Assembly (NCBI GenBank): GCA_963835085.1
Contig: CAWIED010000001.1
Span: 744,001 to 808,000 of the forward strand
Direction of reading: 5' to 3'
Source: JBDIAG01 sp963835085
GTDB taxonomy: Bacteria > Actinomycetota > Actinomycetes > Actinomycetales > CAWJMD01
DNA length: 64,000 nucleotides
A program made the translations under genes and the position numbers. Shown in pieces: positions 55,803 to 64,000 of this stretch. Position 1 is the stretch's first letter. Every line of letters starts with the position of its first letter. The notes beneath the pieces were generated by a model that was given only the letters and a program-made list of their open reading frames with translations, made no database searches and was not told the DNA's origin.

Positions 55803-56120
55803 GTGGCATTGCCGCTCTTGACCCCCGACCAGCGCGCTGCTGCGCTGGAGAAGGCGGCAGAGGCTCGTCGGGTGCGGGCTCAGGTGAAGAATCGGCTGAA
55901 GTACGGCGGCGGCTCTCTGGCGGAGGTGCTCGAAGAAGGCCAACGGGTAGATGCGGTGGGCAAGATGAAGGTCTCCGCACTGCTGGAGTCGCTGCCCGGC
56001 GTGGGCAAGGCCAAGGCCAAGGCCATCATGGACGAGATCGGCATCGCCGAGACCCGTCGGGTTCGGGGCCTCGGGCCTCTGCAGAGTGCGCGGCTCGTTG
56101 AGCTCTTCGATGCCCGCTGA
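55803..56120 (+). CDS. mihF: Actinobacterial integration host factor MihF
   Basis: Nucleoid protein of 105 aa unrelated in sequence to E. coli IHF. ALPLLTPDQRAAALEKAAEAR starts the protein; RVRAQVKNRLKYGGGSLAEVL and the helix-hairpin-helix-like SLPGVGKAKAKAIMDEIGI follow, ending RRVRGLGPLQ. GTG at 55803 gives the family's usual start. It overlaps gmk by 11 bases, the usual actinobacterial order. Confidence 0.95.
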   Translation: MALPLLTPDQRAAALEKAAEARRVRAQVKNRLKYGGGSLAEVLEEGQRVDAVGKMKVSALLESLPGVGKAKAKAIMDEIGIAETRRVRGLGPLQSARLVELFDAR

Positions 56121-56712
56121 ACCCTCTGCCGGCGCCCCTGGGCAACCAGGCGTCGCTCCTCGGCTGACTGTGCTCGCCGGCCCCACCGCGGTGGGTAAGG
56201 GAACGGTGTCGGCCGACATTCGCGCGCGCTATCCAGAGGTCTGGCTGTCGGTGTCGGCCACCACGCGCCGGCCACGCCCCGGCGAGATCGACGGAGTGCA
56301 TTACTACTTCGTCTCCGATGAGACCTTCGACCGGATGATCGCCGACGGAGAGCTCCTGGAATGGGCACTCGTACATGGCCAGCAACGCTCGGGCACCCCG
56401 CGCCAACCGGTGCTCGACGCGCTCGCGGCAGGCCGTCCGGCGTTGTTGGAGATCGACCTGCAAGGTGCGCGACTGGTGCGTTCCACCATGCCGGAGGCGC
56501 TGTTCGTCTTCTTGGCACCCCCCTCGTGGGACGAGCTGGTGGCTCGATTGCTCGGTCGCGGCACCGAGGACGAGGCGGAGCGGGAGCGGCGACTGGCCAC
56601 CGCACGGATCGAGCTGGCCGCCGAGCCCGAGTTCGACAGGACCATCGTGAACCATGATGTGCTGCAGGCCTCTGACGATCTAATACACTTAATGGGTCTG
56701 CGTCCGCACTGA
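56110..56712 (+). CDS. gmk: Guanylate kinase
   Basis: Phosphorylates GMP to GDP. The P-loop is LAGPTAVGKGTV. GMP-binding residues lie in SVSATTRRPRPGEIDGVHYYF and ALLEIDLQGARLV, with the lid around LLGRGTEDEAERERRL. Length (200 aa) is normal. ATG at 56110 lies inside the end of mihF, so they are co-translated. Confidence 0.95.
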   Translation: MPAEPSAGAPGQPGVAPRLTVLAGPTAVGKGTVSADIRARYPEVWLSVSATTRRPRPGEIDGVHYYFVSDETFDRMIADGELLEWALVHGQQRSGTPRQPVLDALAAGRPALLEIDLQGARLVRSTMPEALFVFLAPPSWDELVARLLGRGTEDEAERERRLATARIELAAEPEFDRTIVNHDVLQASDDLIHLMGLRPH

Positions 56713-56753
56713 GTGTGTTTGCCAGCTCATCCGGCTCACTCACGCACCTTGGA

Positions 56754-56831
56754 TCGTAGTCATATGCGGTCGCAGTCATACGCGGTCGTGGTCATACGCG
56801 GTCGCAGTTTCACCGTCGCAGTTCTACGCCT
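56754..56831 (+). repeat. 16-bp tandem repeats in front of rpoZ
   Basis: The unit TCGYRGTCATAYGCGG occurs three times without gaps (56754-56801), followed by two shorter, diverged units that begin TCGCAGTT. They fill most of the gmk-rpoZ gap and could carry repeated regulator sites. The copy number may vary between strains. Confidence 0.85.
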
Positions 56832-56869
56832 GCGTACGCAGGTCGTACCTTGCACAGTCTGGAGTTCGC

Positions 56870-57133
56870 TTGTACGGCACCAAGGCCACCCCTGAAGGCA
56901 TCACCAACCCCCCGATCGACGAGCTGCTCGAGGCCGCCGACTCGAAGTACGCGCTCGTCATCTACTCGGCCAAGCGCGCGCGGCAGATCAACGCGTACTA
57001 CTCCCAGCTCGGCGAGGGCCTGCTGGAGTACGTGGGCCCGCTCGTCGAGACTCACGTGCAGGAGAAGCCGCTGTCGGTGGCGCTGCGCGAGATCAACGCC
57101 GGTCTGCTCACCTGGGAGAAGTCCGAGGCCTGA
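56870..57133 (+). CDS. rpoZ: RNA polymerase omega subunit
   Basis: Small subunit of 87 aa that helps assemble RNA polymerase. GITNPPIDELLEAADSKYAL, YSAKRARQINAYYSQLGEG and EKPLSVALREINAG are nearly invariant in actinobacteria. The start is TTG at 56870 with GGAG six bases upstream; no ATG or GTG is available in frame at the right place. Confidence 0.95.
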   Translation: MYGTKATPEGITNPPIDELLEAADSKYALVIYSAKRARQINAYYSQLGEGLLEYVGPLVETHVQEKPLSVALREINAGLLTWEKSEA

Positions 57134-57140
57134 GCCTCGG
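57123..57140 (+). terminator. Short hairpin at the rpoZ stop
   Basis: CCGAGGC and GCCTCGG form a 7-bp stem with a CTGA loop that includes the rpoZ stop codon, followed by CTTCTTC. It may attenuate read-through into coaBC. Confidence 0.45.
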
Positions 57141-57155
57141 CTTCTTCACCGACTC

Positions 57156-58427
57156 ATGACATCAGGCCCGCGGCGCATCGTGCTGGGCGTCGCGGGCGGC
57201 ATCGCCGCCTACAAGGCTGCCCTGCTGCTGCGGCTGTTCACCGAGGCCGGTCATCACGTCGACGTCATGCCCACCGAGGCGGCGTTGCGGTTCGTGGGCG
57301 CGCCCACGTGGGAGGCGCTATCCGGGCATCCCGTGAGCACGGATGTCTTCACCGACGTGCCCGGGGTGCGGCATGTCTCACTCGGCCAGCAGGCAGACCT
57401 GATCGTGGTCGCTCCGGCCACGGCTGACCTGCTCGCGCGGGCGGCGGCGGGCTTGGCCGACGATCTGCTCACCACCACTCTGCTCGCCACCCGCGCCCCG
57501 GTGCTGCTGGCCCCGGCCATGCACACCGAGATGTGGCAGCACCCAGCCACAGTGGCGAACGTGGCCACCCTGCGAGCTCGTGGCGTGAGTGTGCTCGACC
57601 CGGCCATCGGCCGGCTGACCGGCACCGATTCCGGCCCGGGACGACTGCCCGAACCCCTCGATATCTACGCCGCGGCGTCGGCCTTGCTGGAAGGCTCTCC
57701 GGCTGCTGGCGGGCCTATCAGCCTGCCCGATCTCGACGGGCTGTCAGTTCTGGTGACGGCCGGCGGCACGCGCGAATCTCTCGATCCGGTGCGGTATCTC
57801 GGCAATCGCTCTTCCGGCAAGCAAGGTTATGCCATCGCCGTGGCCGCGGCGGCTCGCGGCGCCAGGGTCACTCTTCTGGGCGCCAACACCAGCCGGCGCA
57901 GCGGTGGCGCGCTCGAGGATCCGAGCGGCGTCGAGGTGGTCGACGTCTCGAGCACGGCAGAACTGCGCGAGGCGGTTCTGGCCCGGGTGGACGAGGCCGA
58001 CGTGGTGGTGATGGCCGCCGCGGTCGCCGACTTCCGTCCGGCCGACGTGGCAGGGCACAAGATCAAGAAGGATCCCAACGCCGATGACGCGCCTGTGATC
58101 ACCCTGGTGCGCAACCCCGACATCCTCGCCGAGATCTCGGCAACCAGGCACCGGCCTGACCAGGTCATCGTGGGCTTCGCGGCCGAGACCGGCGACGACA
58201 CCGGCACCGTGCTCGACTTCGGCAAGGCGAAGCTGGCGCGCAAGAAGTGTGACCTGCTCGTGGTCAACGAGGTTGGTCCCGGAAAGGCCTTCGGCATGGA
58301 CCACAACACCGTGACCATCCTGGGTGACGACGGCTCAGCGGTACCTGCCGGGCCTGCTGATAAGGCGACGATCTCGCAAGCCATCATCGACGCTGTCGTG
58401 GCCCGACGAGGAGCCGGCCGCGGCTAG
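57156..58427 (+). CDS. coaBC: Coenzyme A biosynthesis bifunctional protein CoaBC
   Basis: Phosphopantothenoylcysteine decarboxylase and synthetase, 423 aa. The CoaC half has VLGVAGGIAAYKAALLLR, the PxMNxxMW-like APAMHTEMW and APATADLLAR. The CoaB half has VTAGGTRESLDPVRYLGNRS, SSGKQGYAIA, MAAAVADFRP, KIKKD and VGFAAETGD. ATG at 57156 is 22 bases after rpoZ. Confidence 0.96.
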   Translation: MTSGPRRIVLGVAGGIAAYKAALLLRLFTEAGHHVDVMPTEAALRFVGAPTWEALSGHPVSTDVFTDVPGVRHVSLGQQADLIVVAPATADLLARAAAGLADDLLTTTLLATRAPVLLAPAMHTEMWQHPATVANVATLRARGVSVLDPAIGRLTGTDSGPGRLPEPLDIYAAASALLEGSPAAGGPISLPDLDGLSVLVTAGGTRESLDPVRYLGNRSSGKQGYAIAVAAAARGARVTLLGANTSRRSGGALEDPSGVEVVDVSSTAELREAVLARVDEADVVVMAAAVADFRPADVAGHKIKKDPNADDAPVITLVRNPDILAEISATRHRPDQVIVGFAAETGDDTGTVLDFGKAKLARKKCDLLVVNEVGPGKAFGMDHNTVTILGDDGSAVPAGPADKATISQAIIDAVVARRGAGRG

Positions 58428-58590
58428 CGCTTCCTGCTATGCCTGCCGGTGAACCACAGAGGCCGGATCGACACGAAAGCCCCGCAGGGTGTCGCAGACC
58501 TGATCTGGGTGCCGGAGACTATTATCCTTTGCTCCAATAGTGGACCACGACGGGCAGAAACTCCGACTCGGGCGAGGGGATCTGATCATC

Positions 58591-60906
58591 ATGGAGCTCC
58601 ATCGCAAGCGTCGGGCTGCACCATCAGACGTCGCACTGCTCGTCGGCTATGTCTGCCTGGCTGCGGCGGTCGTGGGTGCCGCTCTGAACTACTGGTACTC
58701 CGACGGACAGTCGTGTCCGGCAGCGATCGGCTCCGTAGTCCTGCGCCTCGGTCTCACTGGGACGGTCATCGTCGGCGTGTGGCGCTACTGTCCGCGTCGG
58801 CCCCTCTTCTGGTACTTGATTTCCGGCTACTTCATGGTCACCGCGATGCGAGCGGTCTACCGGGCGACCATCACCTTCGCAGGCCAGTGGTCGGAGAACT
58901 ACGCAGACGCCATGGACACGGTGTTGTCTACGATCGCCAGGTTGTTGCTCGTAGGCGCCTGCGTGCTGCTGTTGTCCCAACGGCGTCGCGGCAGCGCCTC
59001 CTGGGCCATCGACGACTCTGCAGTGCTCGCAACGGGCCTGGGGTGTGCCTTCCTCACTCTGCACCTCGTGCCGCTCTACGAACGGGGTGTCTCGCAGCTG
59101 GTGTTCTGGCAGTACGGAATCTTCGTCCTGGTTCGTTGCCTGGGCCTGCTCGTGCCCCTGATAGCGATCGCCTACAGCGAGCAGATCAAGTCGTTGCCCC
59201 TGGCCGTCTTCGGGGTCCTGCTGCCGATCTCGGCCATCTGCGACTTCGTGCAGGTCATGGACCTGGAATACCAACTGCCGGCGGTCGTCTCCGTCGTGGT
59301 CAGTCTCGTTCCCTACGTGGCACAGCTCGCGATCGGGTTCGTCGCGCTCCAGCCCTCGATGGCCGGGTTGACCGAGGAGGGCGGCCGAGCTCTACCCGAT
59401 TGGAACCTGGGCAGGTCTTTGTCTCTGACCGCGGCTGTGCTCCTGCCGGTGATCTCGCTGTGGCTTCGTCCACCCGGCAGCCGAGCGACGCAGCTGGTGG
59501 TTCTGGCTGCCCTTGCCCTCTTGATGTTGTCTGTGGTCTGGCGAATGCGGCGTGCTGTCGTCAAACACCTGCAACTGGTCCGTGAACTCGACTCCCAGGC
59601 GAACCACGATCGTTTGACCTCGCTGCCGAATCGGCGCTTTCTGTATGGTCCCTACGTCGATTCGCTCGTCGAACGGCTGCAGCACCGGCCGGTCACTCTC
59701 GCCGTGAGCTACCTCGACCTCGACAACCTGGGTGAGGTGAATGATCGCTTGGAACACAGCGGCGGCGACGCGCTCCTGGCCGCTGTCGGGGGACGCCTGC
59801 AGTCCTTGATCAACGACAGCCGGTCGGCGGTCAGGGTAGGGGGCGACGAGTTCGTGGTGATCACCGAGATGGGGTGCCACGGGGATGGTGAGGTCACGGC
59901 GCGCGAGAGCCAGCAGGTGCTGTCGGCAGTCGAAGGGCTTGCCGACGACGGCTTCGACAGTCATTGCTCGGTCGGTGCGTCGTGGGCCCCGATCACCGAT
60001 GACCCCGATGTGCCGGTTTCACGTCAACTCGACAAGCTCATCCATGAGGCCGATCTCGCGCAGGCGATGGCCAAACGATCCGGCGGCAGTCGCGCGATGA
60101 TGTACGACCCCTCACTCGGTGCTCGCTCCAGAATGAGCAGTGCGATTCGCCGGTTGTTGCCCGAGGCGTGGTCTGGTGGGGAGATGGCGATGGCCTACCA
60201 GCCGGTGATCGACCTGCGCACGGGAGACACCCTTGGGGCGGAATCCTTATTGCGCTGGACGAACAGCGAACTGGGAGTGATCCCGCCGGTGGACGCCATC
60301 GAGAGCGCAATTCGAATGGGACTGGTCACCGAGCTCGGCCTGCGGATTCTGCACCAGGTCCTTTCCGACATCCGTGTTGCCGGGGTCGATGGCCTTACTC
60401 GGATCGGCGTCAACCTGGCAGCGCCGCAATTACGCCCGGCGGCAGTTGACCAGATCATCGCCCTGGTGGAGTCCAGTGGTCTGAGCGGCCGGCTATGGCT
60501 GGAAGTCACAGAGCAGCAACTCGTTGAGGAGAAGCGGTACGCGGCAGGGGCTCTGGCCGACCTGCGGAGCAGGGGAGTGATGATCGCCCTCGACGACTTC
60601 GGAACCGGCTACTGCGGTCTGGATTATGTCTGCACCCTGCCGTTCGACCTCGTCAAGCTGGACAAGGCGTTCACGCTGGGCTTGGAAGACTCCGTGGTCC
60701 GCAAACGAGTCACCGGACTGGTCGTCAACATCTCGGAGGCCATCGGCGCCGATGCCCTGGCAGAAGGCATTGAGACGATGGAACTTGCGGCACAGATGGC
60801 TGACCTCGGGTTCCGGTACGGCCAGGGACACGCCCTTCGTAGGCCACAGAGCGACCTCGTTCAAGCCCTGCAGCCCATCGACCTGCCCTACGCCCGAGAA
60901 CTCTGA
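58591..60906 (+). CDS. Membrane-bound GGDEF-EAL protein
   Basis: Protein of 771 aa with an N-terminal half of about nine membrane helices forming a sensor unit of unknown ligand. GGDEF follows (NHDRLTSLPNRRFL; GGDEF at 417-421), then an EAL domain. EAL itself reads ESL (Glu551), but VNLAAPQL, LEVTEQQL, ALDDFGTGYCGLDY, LVKLDKAF and AEGIET keep the metal ligands and the catalytic lysine. Both activities are possible. ATG at 58591 has GAGGGG upstream; GTG at 58540 is an alternative. It stands where metK usually follows coaBC, and metK now faces it. Confidence 0.92.
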   Translation: MELHRKRRAAPSDVALLVGYVCLAAAVVGAALNYWYSDGQSCPAAIGSVVLRLGLTGTVIVGVWRYCPRRPLFWYLISGYFMVTAMRAVYRATITFAGQWSENYADAMDTVLSTIARLLLVGACVLLLSQRRRGSASWAIDDSAVLATGLGCAFLTLHLVPLYERGVSQLVFWQYGIFVLVRCLGLLVPLIAIAYSEQIKSLPLAVFGVLLPISAICDFVQVMDLEYQLPAVVSVVVSLVPYVAQLAIGFVALQPSMAGLTEEGGRALPDWNLGRSLSLTAAVLLPVISLWLRPPGSRATQLVVLAALALLMLSVVWRMRRAVVKHLQLVRELDSQANHDRLTSLPNRRFLYGPYVDSLVERLQHRPVTLAVSYLDLDNLGEVNDRLEHSGGDALLAAVGGRLQSLINDSRSAVRVGGDEFVVITEMGCHGDGEVTARESQQVLSAVEGLADDGFDSHCSVGASWAPITDDPDVPVSRQLDKLIHEADLAQAMAKRSGGSRAMMYDPSLGARSRMSSAIRRLLPEAWSGGEMAMAYQPVIDLRTGDTLGAESLLRWTNSELGVIPPVDAIESAIRMGLVTELGLRILHQVLSDIRVAGVDGLTRIGVNLAAPQLRPAAVDQIIALVESSGLSGRLWLEVTEQQLVEEKRYAAGALADLRSRGVMIALDDFGTGYCGLDYVCTLPFDLVKLDKAFTLGLEDSVVRKRVTGLVVNISEAIGADALAEGIETMELAAQMADLGFRYGQGHALRRPQSDLVQALQPIDLPYAREL

Positions 60907-60943
60907 CCGCAGCGCAGCGGCGCTGGCTGCTTGGCAGTGGGCA

Positions 60944-60970
60944 CCGCTCGCAGTAACTGCGTTTGAGCGG
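60944..60970. terminator. Bidirectional hairpin between convergent genes
   Basis: CCGCTC and GAGCGG flank GCAGT and ACTGC, giving an interrupted stem between the stops of the GGDEF-EAL gene and metK. Confidence 0.55.
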
Positions 60971-60975
60971 CCTGC

Positions 60976-62175
<1,200 letters not shown>

Positions 62176-62187
62176 GATGCTCCAAAG

Positions 62188-62218
62188 AAATCAGGCAGTG
62201 GAAATAAATCAGGCAGTA
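62188..62218. repeat. 12-bp direct repeats upstream of metK
   Basis: AAATCAGGCAGT occurs at 62188-62199 and 62207-62218, 19 bases apart, within 15-45 bases of the metK start. I see no known SAM riboswitch. The spacing of about two helical turns would suit a dimeric regulator, though the sites may lie within the transcript. Confidence 0.6.
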
Positions 62219-62271
62219 GGCCGTAGGAGGTTATCGCGACCGAGCAACAGTTGTCTGCGGGGTCTGCTTGA

Positions 62272-64000
62272 GTGGTGACCGTGAGCGGCGCAGAGAACGA
62301 GCAGGAGTCTCCGCCGATCGGGGCCGAGCCGGCACCGCACTCTCAACTCGAGCTTCTCCGCGCGGCTGCGCGTCCACGGCGAGAGCCGGCCCGGGTGGCC
62401 CTGGCCAGCGAGCTTCCCGTGGCCAGGGTGGTGCTCGACGTCGCCCTGCCACACCTCGATAAGGCTTTCGACTACGCGGTGCCGAACACCCTCGACGAGG
62501 CCGCGCAACCTGGCGTGCGGTGCACCGTTCGGCTTGCCGGGCAACGTGTTTCAGGCTTCATCGTCGAACGGTTGACGGCCAGCGACCATCCGGCGCTCAA
62601 GCCGCTGCTCGCGGTTGCCTCGGCCCAACCCGTGCTGCGGCCAGACGTCCTGCGGCTGGCTCGTGCCGTGGCCGATGCGCAGGCAGGGGTGCTCTCGGAC
62701 GTGTTGCGGCTCGCCGTGCCGCCCCGGCATGCCACCACGGAGAAGTCTGTCCTGGCGCGGCAGGCCGAACCGGTGGCAGCGCCGGCCAGGCCCGACGCGC
62801 AGAGCTGGGGACGGTTCCGCGGCGGCCAGGCGTTTCTCGACCGGCTGGCCGGCGGTCTGGCGCCTCGCGCGGTGTGGACGGCGCTGCCGGGCGACTGGCC
62901 AATGGCGGTGGCCGTGGCAGCGGGCACCACAGCGAGTGCAGGCCGGGGCAGCATCGTGGTGGTTCCCGACCACGGTGACGTGCAGCAGGTGCTGGCCGCC
63001 CTGGGTGAGCTCGGCCTGGGCGCGCTGACGGCCCGCTTGAGCGCCGACCAGGGTGCCGCAGCACGCTACCGGGCGTTTCTCGAGGTGCTGCTGGGCCGCA
63101 AGCTGATCGTTGTGGGCACCCGGGCGGCTGCCTTCGCGCCCGTGCTCAATCCAGGGCTGTTGGTGTGCTGGGACGACGGCAACGACCTGCTGGCCGAACC
63201 GCGGGCGCCGTACCCGCATGCCCGCGACGTCCTGCGGCTACGTGCGGATCAGTCGGGCGCGGCCGCGCTCATCGGGGGGCTGTCTCGCAGCGTCGACGCA
63301 CAACTGTTGATCGAGTCGGGATGGGCTCGGGAGGTGGCTGCCGACCGGGCCGTGGTGCGGGTGAGCACGCCGCGGGTCGAGGCGGCCGGCGATGACGATC
63401 TGCGTGACCCGGCCGCTCGCTCGGCCCGACTGCCTCTGCTGGCGTTGCGCGTTGCGCGGGAGGCACTGCAGGCGGGGCCGGTTCTGGTGCAGGTTCCGCA
63501 CACCGGCTATGTGCAGACGCTGGCGTGTCAGCGCTGCCGCGCACCGGCCCGCTGCCCTCGGTGTGAGGGGCCCTTGGCAGTGGGAGGTCGCGCCGGCGTG
63601 GCGACCTGTCGGTGGTGTGGCTGGACAGTCGGCGCAACGCCGGGGAGCGCAACGCCGGGGAGCGCAACGCCGGGGAGCGCGACGGGGGCAGCTTGGCGCT
63701 GCCGGCACTGTGGTGACGGCCGGTTGCGGGCCGTGCGGGTCGGGTCGGCCCGAACTGGGGAGGAGATCGGCCGGGCACTACCAGGCGTGCCGGTTCGGGT
63801 GTCGTCGTCGGAGTCGGGTGTATTGCCCGAGGTAGGCCCTGAGCCGACGGTCGTGGTGGCGACGCCCGGGGCCGAGCCGCTCGCAGCCGGCGGCTACGGC
63901 GCGGCCCTGTTGCTTGATGGCTGGGTGCCGCTGGCGCGTCCGGAGCTGGAGGCCGGCGAACAGGCGCTGCGGCGCTGGATCGCAGCGGCCGCGTTGGTGC
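62272..64000 (+). CDS. priA: Primosomal protein PriA-like, helicase-degenerate, runs off the window
   Basis: The first 576 codons are visible and open to the window end. The N-terminal DNA-binding domain begins ARVVLDVALPHLDKAFDYAV, with GVRCTVRLAGQRVSGFIVE. The helicase P-loop GSGKT is missing: the place reads ALPGDWPMAVAVAAG, and the DEAH-type box reads CWDDGND. The zinc-binding cysteines remain (CQRC, CPRC, CRWC, CRHC). Actinobacterial PriA proteins are often helicase-dead like this. GTG codons at 62272, 62275 and 62281 are possible starts. Three 15-bp repeats lie inside the zinc region. Confidence 0.88.
   Translation, partial: MVTVSGAENEQESPPIGAEPAPHSQLELLRAAARPRREPARVALASELPVARVVLDVALPHLDKAFDYAVPNTLDEAAQPGVRCTVRLAGQRVSGFIVERLTASDHPALKPLLAVASAQPVLRPDVLRLARAVADAQAGVLSDVLRLAVPPRHATTEKSVLARQAEPVAAPARPDAQSWGRFRGGQAFLDRLAGGLAPRAVWTALPGDWPMAVAVAAGTTASAGRGSIVVVPDHGDVQQVLAALGELGLGALTARLSADQGAAARYRAFLEVLLGRKLIVVGTRAAAFAPVLNPGLLVCWDDGNDLLAEPRAPYPHARDVLRLRADQSGAAALIGGLSRSVDAQLLIESGWAREVAADRAVVRVSTPRVEAAGDDDLRDPAARSARLPLLALRVAREALQAGPVLVQVPHTGYVQTLACQRCRAPARCPRCEGPLAVGGRAGVATCRWCGWTVGATPGSATPGSATPGSATGAAWRCRHCGDGRLRAVRVGSARTGEEIGRALPGVPVRVSSSESGVLPEVGPEPTVVVATPGAEPLAAGGYGAALLLDGWVPLARPELEAGEQALRRWIAAAALV
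63634..63678 (+). repeat. Three 15-bp in-frame repeats in priA
   Basis: GCAACGCCGGGGAGC occurs three times without a gap and encodes ATPGS three times between the CRWC and CRHC zinc cysteines of the PriA-like protein. Confidence 0.9.

Noticed and set aside
62176..62271. SAM riboswitch upstream of metK
   Set aside because: I looked for SAM-I, SAM-II and SAM-IV-like conserved cores and saw none. Only a 12-bp direct repeat is present.

Overview
The window is high-GC DNA from an actinobacterium. Gene order (mltG-aroE, aroC-aroK-aroB-efp-nusB, pyrR-pyrB-pyrC-carA-carB-pyrK-pyrD-pyrF, mihF-gmk-rpoZ-coaBC, metK, priA), a BldD regulator, the actinobacterial mihF protein and an AroK-AroB fusion together suggest Propionibacteriales, probably Propionibacteriaceae. 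That family placement is inference. I saw no rRNA, tRNA or CRISPR array.

Layout. (1) 1-2333: end of a possible ruvX, then mltG and aroE. (2) 2339-11989: a minus-strand surface-polysaccharide cluster (five GT2/GT4 glycosyltransferases, a methyltransferase, a DUF2304 membrane protein, a large polytopic membrane protein, and a flippase broken by two frameshifts). It has visibly lower GC than its flanks and sits between aroE and the pilus genes like an insertion. (3) 12049-25234: a complete plus-strand type IV pilus locus: pilB, pilT, pilC, two tandem major-type pilins, three minor pilins (one with a ricin-type lectin region), pilD, pilM, pilN, pilO and a collagen-repeat membrane protein. (4) 25376-28354: an IS1380-family element disrupted by an IS3-family element. 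Both have clear ends and target duplications, and the IS1380 transposase frame is restored when the inner element is removed. (5) 28443-39321: aroC, 72-bp tandem repeats split by an IS630-family element, a small membrane protein with a PAS-GGDEF-EAL enzyme, a kinase-dead shikimate-kinase-like protein, an AroK-AroB fusion on the opposite strand, aroB, efp and nusB. (6) 39439-44404: an ArsR/SRPBCC pair, a lipoprotein polysaccharide deacetylase, a PRTase-DprA pair, a secreted AMIN-like protein and bldD. (7) 45098-55459: the complete pyrimidine operon with a PyrR RNA site overlapping the pyrR translation start. (8) 55803-64000: mihF, gmk, rpoZ, coaBC, a membrane GGDEF-EAL protein, metK (inverted) and the start of priA.

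How it fits together. The pilus machine, the polysaccharide cluster and the deacetylase all build or act on the cell surface. Two intact-looking c-di-GMP turnover enzymes and BldD, a c-di-GMP-responsive regulator family, lie in the same 64 kb and could coordinate them; this link is inference. The shikimate genes show reciprocal decay: the stand-alone AroK-like protein lacks its P-loop while the fused AroK is intact, and the fused AroB domain lacks active-site residues while the stand-alone AroB is intact. A palindromic intergenic repeat occurs three times (37857, 43807, 44743). Short in-frame 15-bp or 30-bp tandem repeats recur in mltG, pilO, pyrK and priA.
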